Below are positions 51,054 through 59,100 of a DNA stretch of 64,000 nt, piece by piece. A program made the translations under genes and the position numbers. Source of the stretch: Tenuifilaceae bacterium CYCD (GTDB taxonomy: Bacteria; Bacteroidota; Bacteroidia; Bacteroidales; Tenuifilaceae); NCBI GenBank assembly GCA_036322835.1, contig AP027304.1, positions 1,550,001 to 1,614,000 of the forward strand, written 5' to 3'. Under the pieces are notes generated by a model that was not told where the DNA came from, did no database searches, and saw nothing but the letters and a program-made list of their open reading frames with translations. Numbering within the stretch: the stretch's first letter is position 1; each line of letters opens with the position of its first letter.

Positions 51054-53189
51054 ATGAAGCCAGATTATAAGAAAATCAATATAAAGGAGATTAAGGCCGA
51101 TAAGAGTGGTTCTAATCTTGAGGCAGACTGGTTAACACCTGAGCGTATTCCAGTTAAGCCTGCATATACTGCCAACGATTTGGAAAATATGGAGCACCTA
51201 AACTATGCTGCGGGTGTGCCACCATTCCTTCGTGGTCCGTATAGCACAATGTACGTGATGAAACCTTGGACTGTTCGTCAGTATGCAGGTTTCTCAACAG
51301 CTGAGGAGTCAAATGCTTTCTACCGTCGTAACTTGGCTGCAGGCCAAATGGGACTTTCAGTTGCATTCGACCTAGCAACACACCGTGGATACGACTCCGA
51401 CCACGAGCGCGTTGTGGGTGATGTTGGTAAGGCTGGTGTGGCTATCGATTCTGTTGAGGATATGAAAATTCTGTTCGATGGTATTCCATTGAATAAGATG
51501 TCCGTATCTATGACAATGAACGGTGCCGTATTACCTGTACTAGCATTTTACATTGTTGCTGCTTTGGAACAAGGCGCAACCCTTGAGCAGTTAAGCGGTA
51601 CAATTCAGAACGATATTTTAAAGGAGTTTATGGTGCGTAATACATACATCTACCCACCTGAATTCTCAATGAAAATTATTGCTGATATTTTCGAGTACAC
51701 ATCGAAGAATATGCCTAAGTTCAACAGTATCTCAATCTCTGGTTACCATATGCAGGAAGCTGGAGCAACTGCTGATATTGAGTTAGCATATACCTTGGCC
51801 GATGGTTTGGAGTACTTACGTACCGGAACCAAGGCTGGTATAGATATCGATGCTTTTGCGCCTCGCTTATCGTTCTTCTGGGCAGTTGGTATGAACCACT
51901 TTATGGAGATTGCCAAAATGCGTGCTGCTCGTTTACTTTGGGCTAAAATTGTGAAACAATTCAATCCAAAGAATCCAAAATCGTTAGCGCTAAGAACACA
52001 TAGTCAAACATCGGGATGGAGCTTAACAGAGCAGGATCCATTCAACAACGTAGCACGTACTTGTATTGAGGCTATGGCTGCAGCACTTGGTCATACACAA
52101 AGTTTGCACACTAACGCTTTGGATGAGGCTATTGCGCTACCAACCGATTTCTCTGCACGTATTGCGCGTAATACACAGCTTTACATTCAGGAGGAAACCA
52201 ACGTTTGTAAGGCCGTTGACCCTTGGGCAGGTTCATACTACGTGGAGCATTTAACCCACGAGATTGCGCATAAGGCTTGGAAACTTATTCAGGAGGTTGA
52301 AGAGCTAGGTGGAATGTCGAAAGCAATTGAGACGGGTGTTCCAAAAATGCGTATCGAGGAGGCTGCTGCTCGTAAACAGGCTCGTATCGACTCTTGCAAG
52401 GATACAATTGTTGGTATTAACAAGTACCGCCTGGAGAAGGAAGACCCAATTGAAATTCTTGATGTTGATAACACCGCTGTACGTGAGTCCCAAATTCGTA
52501 GATTGAAGAGCATTAAGGCTGAGCGTAACGAGACAGAGGTTAATGCAGCGCTTGAGGCAATTACCCGTTGCGTTGAAACAAAACAGGGCAATTTGCTTGA
52601 ACTATCGGTTGATGCTGCTAAAAAACGTGCAACTTTAGGTGAAATTTCATATGCTTGCGAGAAAGTGGTTGGTCGCTATAAAGCAATTATCCGCTCAATC
52701 TCTGGTGTTTATTCAGCTGAATCTATGGATGATAAAAATTATAAGATAGCCAAGGAGCTTTGCGAGAAGTTTGCAAAGCAAGAAGGTCGTCAGCCACGTA
52801 TTATGATTGCTAAAATGGGTCAGGATGGTCACGACCGTGGTGCTAAGGTGGTTGCAACTGGTTATGCCGATATCGGGTTCGATGTTGATATGGGACCATT
52901 ATTCCAAACTCCAGCCGAGGCTGCTAAGCAAGCAGTTGAGAACGATGTTCACGTTCTTGGAGTATCGAGTCTTGCTGCAGGGCACAAAACTTTAGTTCCT
53001 CAGGTAATGGAAGAGCTTAAGAAGTTGGGTCGCGAGGATATTATGGTAATTGTTGGTGGGGTTATTCCTGCACAGGATTACCAATACCTGTACGATCACG
53101 GTGTAGTAGGAATATTTGGTCCAGGAACCTCTGTTTCTACCGCAGCAACAAAGATTCTTGAAATTTTACTGGAGAAATTCTCAGAGTAG
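51054..53189 (+). CDS. mutB: Methylmalonyl-CoA mutase large subunit, B12-binding
   Basis: This 711-residue catalytic subunit has the substrate barrel (about 30-560) with [53 protein letters not shown] and [13 protein letters not shown]. The C-terminal B12 domain has [12 protein letters not shown] (the D-x-H-x-x-G cobalt-ligand motif) and [14 protein letters not shown]. Length and motifs match the family throughout. The protein forms a heterodimer with MutA. No MeaB chaperone or epimerase is in the window. The operon ends at the terminator at 53206. Confidence 0.97.
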   Translation: MKPDYKKINIKEIKADKSGSNLEADWLTPERIPVKPAYTANDLENMEHLNYAAGVPPFLRGPYSTMYVMKPWTVRQYAGFSTAEESNAFYRRNLAAGQMGLSVAFDLATHRGYDSDHERVVGDVGKAGVAIDSVEDMKILFDGIPLNKMSVSMTMNGAVLPVLAFYIVAALEQGATLEQLSGTIQNDILKEFMVRNTYIYPPEFSMKIIADIFEYTSKNMPKFNSISISGYHMQEAGATADIELAYTLADGLEYLRTGTKAGIDIDAFAPRLSFFWAVGMNHFMEIAKMRAARLLWAKIVKQFNPKNPKSLALRTHSQTSGWSLTEQDPFNNVARTCIEAMAAALGHTQSLHTNALDEAIALPTDFSARIARNTQLYIQEETNVCKAVDPWAGSYYVEHLTHEIAHKAWKLIQEVEELGGMSKAIETGVPKMRIEEAAARKQARIDSCKDTIVGINKYRLEKEDPIEILDVDNTAVRESQIRRLKSIKAERNETEVNAALEAITRCVETKQGNLLELSVDAAKKRATLGEISYACEKVVGRYKAIIRSISGVYSAESMDDKNYKIAKELCEKFAKQEGRQPRIMIAKMGQDGHDRGAKVVATGYADIGFDVDMGPLFQTPAEAAKQAVENDVHVLGVSSLAAGHKTLVPQVMEELKKLGREDIMVIVGGVIPAQDYQYLYDHGVVGIFGPGTSVSTAATKILEILLEKFSE

Positions 53190-53205
53190 TAAAGTTTATA
53201 TTTTT

Positions 53206-53243
53206 AAAGAAGCCTATCCGTATGGGTGGGCTTCTTTGTTTTT
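53206..53243 (+). terminator. Terminator of mutAB
   Basis: AAAGAAGCC (53206-53214) and GGCTTCTTT (53229-53237) form a 9-base stem, followed by GTTTTT, 17 bases after the mutB stop. Confidence 0.88.
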
Positions 53244-53308
53244 AGGAGTTTGAATTTTCAAAATTCTATCAGTTTGGCAACTTATAGTTAGTTTTTCATC
53301 AATTTTCT

Positions 53309-53316
53309 TAAATTTG
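53309..53316 (+). promoter_or_regulatory. Predicted -7 promoter box
   Basis: TAAATTTG fits the -7 consensus exactly. No good -33 box is seen at the right distance. It is upstream of the secreted gene starting at 53369. Confidence 0.4.
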
Positions 53317-53368
53317 GTAAGAAGTTTGTAAGGTAGAGTTACTAGTTTTCAGGCTAAAAATAAATACT

Positions 53369-54136
53369 ATGAAAAAACGAATTGCTTTAATATCCACATT
53401 AATGGTTGCAATGCTAATAGGCATCAACCTAAAATCAGTTGCCCAAATAGAAAAAGGGAGACAAACACTTGAAGATGTAATAGCAGAGCAGGAACAAGAT
53501 ATCTATACGCTTCGCTTTTTTAATGCGTTAACCGGTGAGCCTGTTCAAGGCGGCGAAGTAATGATTGAAAATGTAGGAACATTCGAAACAGATTCAGCTG
53601 GCCGTGTTTTGTTCCCAAAGCAGCCCGACGGGTTATATAAAACAATTTTTAAAATGAACGGCTATATTACTGCTGTTTACGAAGTTGATATTGTTGCTGA
53701 AACCATCTTTAAGAATCGTTTGGTTGTTTCTCCGGTAATGGACATTAGCCAATTTCGTGTTGTTCTTGATTGGGATCAGCAGCCGCTAGATTTAGATGCT
53801 CACCTTGTGAAAGCGAATTCTTACCATATTAGTTTCCGGAATACTCGCGTTTTGGCCGATGGCTCTGGGATGCTCGATCGTGACGATATGGATGGCTATG
53901 GTCCCGAAACAATCACCATTGAGCGGATTGATGCTGATGGAGAATATGGATTCTATGTGTATAACTATTCAGCGCATGAAAAACCTGGATCACCAAGCCT
54001 TTCTGTATCGAAAGCCACGGTTTGGGTTTATAGCGGCAATAGATTGCTTAAATCTTACCAAGTTCCCGATAGTTTAACTGACAAAACTTGGAGTGTTTTT
54101 AAGGTGATTAATGGCCAAATTGTAGATTGGGAATAG
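53369..54136 (+). CDS. Secreted DUF2135-like protein
   Basis: This 255-residue protein has a signal peptide (MKKRIALISTLMVAMLIGIN). The region RFFNALTGEPVQGGEVMIEN, then GRVLFPKQPDGLYKTIFKMNGY, is a carboxypeptidase-regulatory-like beta-sandwich. The C-terminal half, FRVVLDWDQQPLDLDAHL with DRDDMDGYGPETITIE and YGFYVYNYS, matches the YfaP/DUF2135 type. Function unknown; a calcium-binding surface is suggested by the Asp-rich loop DRDDMDGYGP. It is a single gene between the mutAB terminator and its own terminator at 54161. Confidence 0.82.
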   Translation: MKKRIALISTLMVAMLIGINLKSVAQIEKGRQTLEDVIAEQEQDIYTLRFFNALTGEPVQGGEVMIENVGTFETDSAGRVLFPKQPDGLYKTIFKMNGYITAVYEVDIVAETIFKNRLVVSPVMDISQFRVVLDWDQQPLDLDAHLVKANSYHISFRNTRVLADGSGMLDRDDMDGYGPETITIERIDADGEYGFYVYNYSAHEKPGSPSLSVSKATVWVYSGNRLLKSYQVPDSLTDKTWSVFKVINGQIVDWE

Positions 54137-54160
54137 TTGAGGGACAATTATCATTATATA

Positions 54161-54195
54161 AATTCACGTTGCTACGCGGCGTGAATTTTTCTTTT
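54161..54195. terminator. Terminator between convergent genes
   Basis: AATTCACG (54161-54168) and CGTGAATT (54180-54187) form a perfect stem followed by TTTCTTTT on the plus strand. It overlaps the end of the MFS transporter gene. Confidence 0.8.
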
Positions 54196-55356
54196 CTCAA
54201 CAACCACAAAGGCTATCATAAGAATAGTGGCTGTTAGTGCCATTATTGCGCCAAAATAGAATGGAGCGTTGGAATTTACCTTGTCATAGAGGACTCCTGC
54301 TATCAAACTTGCGGGGAGTAAAGTAATTCCGAGTACTGCATGGTATAAACCATATCCTGTCCCTTTTAAATCTTTGCTCACAATATCCGAAATCATTGCT
54401 TTTTGGCTGGTATCGGTTAGTGCGCTATAAACACCGTAAAGTATAAACAGAAATACAAATACGCTTATGCTATTGAATCTTCCAAATAAGTAGTAAACAA
54501 TGGCATACAGGAGAAATCCCAGAATAATTAGTATTTCTCGGCCAATTTTGTCCGATATTTTGCCAATAGGAATTGCTAAAAATACTGAAACCACATTAAA
54601 TATCATATAAACGAAAGGAATGTAAGCCTTGTTTATTCCTGTTTCGGTGGTTTTTACCAGTAGTAAAGCATCGGCTGAATTGCCTAAAGTAAAAACAAAT
54701 ATTATAGCAAGAAAGAAGTAAAACTTCCGGGGTAATTGCTTTAGATGGAATCTGTTATTGTTTCCAACATTCTCTGATTTTGCCTCTTTTATAAAGATAA
54801 CTATTGAGAGAACTCCTAGCAGAGCAGGGATTGTGGCTATTAGAAAAATGTTTGTGTAGTTTAATGGGAACCAGTAAAGTAGTGCAAATGCCGCTAAAGG
54901 TCCTACAATAGCACCGCTATTGTCCATGGCTTTATGAAACCCAAAGTTCGTTCCCGCCTCGTTATGCTTTGCGGAGCTGCTAATAAGGCTATCGCGAGGT
55001 GCTGTTCGTAGGCCTTTTCCTATTCTCTCAAAGAATCTAAGTAAGAGAACTTGGATGGGTAACCGAACAAGTGCATATAGGGGTGTAACCAGTGCAGTGA
55101 TTCCATACCCAATAACCATGAAGGGTTTGTTTTTTCCAATCTTATCGCTCCAGTATCCCGAAAATGCTTTGAATAGCGATGCTGTGCTTTCGGCTATTCC
55201 CTCTATAAGTGATATTGACGTTTTTGATGCTCCAATTGATAGCAGAAATAAGGGCATCACGCTATAAATCATTTTGATAGATGTGTCGGTGAAGAAGCTG
55301 GTTAGTCCAATAAAGAAGACATTCCTCTTAAGTCCAAATATTGTATCTTTTTTCAT
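54172..55356 (-). CDS. MFS transporter
   Basis: From the ATG at 55356 (MKKDTIFGLKRNVFFIGLTS) the protein is 394 residues; a longer start at 55386 would overlap the upstream beta-lactamase gene by 23 bases. About 12 membrane helices are seen. Motif A-like segments are KAFSGYWSDKIGKNKPFM and AIPIGKISDKIGREILI, and RIGKGLRTAPRDSLIS is typical of a Bacteroidota MFS subfamily. The substrate is unknown. It lies 7 bases downstream of the metallo-beta-lactamase gene on the same strand, so the two are probably cotranscribed. Confidence 0.87.
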   Translation of the reverse strand: MKKDTIFGLKRNVFFIGLTSFFTDTSIKMIYSVMPLFLLSIGASKTSISLIEGIAESTASLFKAFSGYWSDKIGKNKPFMVIGYGITALVTPLYALVRLPIQVLLLRFFERIGKGLRTAPRDSLISSSAKHNEAGTNFGFHKAMDNSGAIVGPLAAFALLYWFPLNYTNIFLIATIPALLGVLSIVIFIKEAKSENVGNNNRFHLKQLPRKFYFFLAIIFVFTLGNSADALLLVKTTETGINKAYIPFVYMIFNVVSVFLAIPIGKISDKIGREILIILGFLLYAIVYYLFGRFNSISVFVFLFILYGVYSALTDTSQKAMISDIVSKDLKGTGYGLYHAVLGITLLPASLIAGVLYDKVNSNAPFYFGAIMALTATILMIAFVVVEKRKIHAA

Positions 55357-55363
55357 TTTAGGT

Positions 55364-56098
55364 TTACTGTATTTGGCAAAGTTCATGCGTATGAATCAGT
55401 AGTTCTATCCCTCCAAAATTGCCATGTCCAGGAATAACAATTTTTGCATTTGGGAACTTATCAATCACTTTCTGGATTGTTGTTGGATAAGCCTTTAGGT
55501 CGCCATCAGCGGTGTTGCCTAAATTCTTAGAGTCGATGTTTTTTGCCATACAACCTGCAAAAAGAATTTGCTCCGAGGAAATCCATACCACAATGTTATC
55601 CATAGAGTGTGCTGCGCCTAAGTAATAGCAAAGTATTTCCTTATTGCCCAAGAAAAGTTGAAGAGAATCCTTAAATCCAATTTCGGGGTAGGGCAGTCCC
55701 TTTTCTTTTAGAATATCTATGGTTAACTGGTTGGCGTATGTTTTAACCCCTATACTTTTTAGGTATTCTACTCCACCCACACAGTCGTTATGCCAATGGT
55801 TTGGAACAAAACCAATTGCTTTTAGTCTTAATGAATCGGTTATAAAATCGAGCAATTCCTTTGTATGCTCGTTTGTAAATGGTGTATCAAAAAGGAATGC
55901 TTCATTATTGTTGGTAAGGATTATGCCATTCGATGGAAACCGTCCAAAGTTAGTATCCGAGGCGTACGATATATGAATAAAAGCGTCATCGGAGATTTTT
56001 ACAAGGGTTATATCGTTGTTGACTTTAATTTGAGTATAAGTTTGTGCATAATTTGCGGATGCGATAACTAGGCATAGAAAGAAAATAATAGTTTTCAT
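55364..56098 (-). CDS. Subclass B1-like metallo-beta-lactamase
   Basis: This 244-residue protein has the signal peptide MKTIIFFLCLVIASANYAQ, so it is periplasmic. The zinc ligands of subclass B1 are all present: H101, H103 and D105 (NHWHNDCVGG), H164 (LGAAHSMDNIVVW), C183 (FAGCMAKN) and H225 (VIPGHG). LFDTPF fits the family strand. Subclass B1 enzymes hydrolyse penicillins, cephalosporins and usually carbapenems; CcrA, BlaB and IND are Bacteroidota examples. Actual activity here is inferred. It is cotranscribed with an MFS transporter and has a TATTTTTG box upstream. Confidence 0.92.
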   Translation of the reverse strand: MKTIIFFLCLVIASANYAQTYTQIKVNNDITLVKISDDAFIHISYASDTNFGRFPSNGIILTNNNEAFLFDTPFTNEHTKELLDFITDSLRLKAIGFVPNHWHNDCVGGVEYLKSIGVKTYANQLTIDILKEKGLPYPEIGFKDSLQLFLGNKEILCYYLGAAHSMDNIVVWISSEQILFAGCMAKNIDSKNLGNTADGDLKAYPTTIQKVIDKFPNAKIVIPGHGNFGGIELLIHTHELCQIQ

Positions 56099-56122
56099 AG
56101 TTGGGTTGGTTTAATCATATTG

Positions 56123-56130
56123 CAAAAATA
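56123..56130 (-). promoter_or_regulatory. Predicted -7 promoter box of beta-lactamase gene
   Basis: On the minus strand TATTTTTG fits the -7 consensus, 25 bases before the start codon. No matching -33 box is visible. Confidence 0.4.
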
Positions 56131-56197
56131 TAGATTTCTTGTAGCGTTAGAAATGACAAAAGGTATTTCTTCACGATCAACCATCAACAAACAACCA

Positions 56198-59100
56198 TCA
56201 ACCTCTACTCGCCACAACGCAAACCTTCTTCTCTTTTTTTACTTCGCCTTTTAGGTTAAAGTATTCTATGTAGATAATGTATAAGCCAACAGGAACTCGG
56301 CTATTCGAGAAGTTGATACCATCCCAGCGGATTGTGCCTTCTGTTCCTAAAAGCAGGTTGTTGGCCAACCTGTATATCTCAACGCCATTCGATGTGTAAA
56401 CCTTTATATTTGCTACAAAGCCAGCCTCTGGAAGATTATAGTTGATTAAAAGAAAATCGTCTTTTCCATCACCATCGGGCGAGAATGTTTCCGGTGTGAG
56501 CGTAAAACTGCTGGTTGAGGTTGTTGCATCGGTGTACTGGGAGTTTTTGTAGGTTGGGGTTGCAAACCCAACCACCTGCGAAGCAGATTGCCATGTTGAT
56601 GCATCTGCAGACGATAAGTTTGGGTTGATTCGTTCCAGCGAAATACCCTTGTAATCGTTCAGCATTTTGCTATGCATTTCCTCTGTGTAATGCACTTCGT
56701 CAACTACATTGTTATTTTCGGTCAGCATCACTACATACCCTTCATCATTGTTTAATGAGGCCAAACTTGAAGCCCAAATAAATGCCGATGGATTTTGGCA
56801 TTGGTAGAACTGTTTAACTAGTTCTGGATTTTCGGTGATTACTACGAACTCATTTTGGAAGAGCAATCTTGCCGTATCAGATGCTGGATAACTCTGCGAT
56901 ATGCTTAGATCGGTAAGATTTCTATTGGCAATATTGATCTTCGAGAGATCGAGACACTTACTTGAGTTGTTGTACAGTTCAACAAAATCAACACCGCCAG
57001 TGTAAGGGTTAAATAGGATCTCATTAATAACCAAATCGCCGCTGCTTGGGACTTGTGGCAGTCCTAGTTTGATTTGGGTAAAATCTAAAGCATTTCCTAC
57101 AAAATCCTTGACTTCATCAGAAATGGTCAATTCATAAATTTGCTCTGCAGCTATTGGATTGGAGAAGCTGATTTTTACTTTATCGAAAAGTTCGCCAGTA
57201 ATCAAAACTTCCGATGGATTTCCAATTTCGTTATCAATGGAGTAGTTCTCTGCTAAGGTAAGCGTGAGACTATCCATTGGTTCGTTGAATAAAACCTCTA
57301 AAGTTTTGTCGTCAAGAATATCTAATGAAACTACATTGGGTTTAGTGATATCGGGATTGCTATTTGCCACGGAGTTTGCAGCGCAAGGAGTCCCTCCAAT
57401 TTGTGCCAGCGATGCGTGCCAGTTGTTTATACCTTCGGCAAGGTTGCTTGGATCGATACACTCTAGCGAGTATCCGCCGCTATTTCTTGTGTTATCATTG
57501 TACCATGTTTTGTTGTAGTCGGCAAACGAAATCAGATTTCCCTTGTTATCGAACAGTTTAAGTAGCATTCCATCGTTCAGAAGCGATGGGAAGCCTGTAA
57601 CTCCAATTGCTTGTCCGTATTCCGATAGGTTGGCAGCTGCCGTTGATGTGCAAATTACCTCGTAATTCTTTGGTAATATGTTGGCCAATGGGAGTGTGGC
57701 AACGGTACTGTTGAAGTGCATTTTCCATCCCTGAACGTTAACGGTATCATTTGTCGGGTTGAACAATTCAATGTACTCGTACTCGGGTAATCCATTTGAG
57801 GGTATTGGGTTTGCCATAATTTCGTTGATGATTAGCCGTCCTAAATTGCCTTCGGCACCAATGCCAAACGCAGTGCTGTCGGTTAAGTAGTAGCCATCCT
57901 CGTTTTTAACTCTTTGAACTGTTAAGGTTAAATCGCCCAGCGGCATTTTATCGGTTGTAAGTATAACCTCATTTTGCTTCTCGGAATCGCAGGTAACCTT
58001 AATCGCAGGAATTATTACTCCCGATGATGTTTTAATTTGATAGTTTTGAGTTTGTGAGGCGCTTTCGGCGGTTACGTTTTGGGTGAAATCGACCTTTACG
58101 GTGGTTAAATTCAACGATTTTGCCGATTGTAGTATTGGTGGGTATTTTGCTGTACAAATCTTCAAATTGTCGATCCAAAGTTGGCCTGCACGTGAGGCTG
58201 TGTAACCAAATACGAATCCTGCGAAGTTAAGCGAGTATTGATTAGATAAATTCGTTTCGCCACCAAACAGCATAATTTTGGATTGATTGGGTTGATACCA
58301 AAGCGATAGTTTTCCTAATGGTGATAGTGTTAATCTTACTCGAACTTCATCGTTCTCATTCCAGTCGAAAGGCGTTACTATCAGGTTAGTCCTTTTGGTT
58401 CCTGCAAACGACCAGAGCGAAAGGGAATCATTGTTTGAACTCGGGTTTATCCCAACAGCCAAGCCAACTGTTGCCGATGAATTTAGATCTAATGATGATG
58501 CCGCTGCAATAAAGTAGAAATAGTTGTCGGACGAAGGATCCCAATCTCCATTCTGAATGGTGAATTCCCATTCAACTGGATTTCCTAGGATATTCTCAGT
58601 TCCAAGGGGAAATAAAAGAGTATTTTCGCCATCACCAGGATTTCCTGCGTGGATTAACGATTGAGTGCCCGATATTGGCGATATAGTTGAGGTTTTCCAG
58701 TTGCCAATGCCTGTCCATGCTGGAGCATTTTCCTCAAAATCTTCACTGATAGAGCATGCGTAGTTGTAACCACTGTAGATGCTTGGCGTTAAGCATGATC
58801 CCAGTTCATCGTAGTTTGCCTTGATCTGAAACTGCCCATAGGAATCGAGTTTCACATCATTCCAAACTACAAGTCCGGCAGTGATAATATTTCGGATTGA
58901 CGATACATCCATTTGTCCTGGCCCAGAGTTCAGAGAGATATCGGCATAGCCAAGGTAATCCTCGTCGAAGTTGCCATAGGCGTTAATTGCGGCTGCTTTT
59001 ATGGAGATGGGCTCGTCGGCACTTACAATAAATGGCGATTCGGCAATGGAAAGCCTGCTGGCTTCAACCTCAATATTGCAGGGCTGTCCGTATATAGTCG

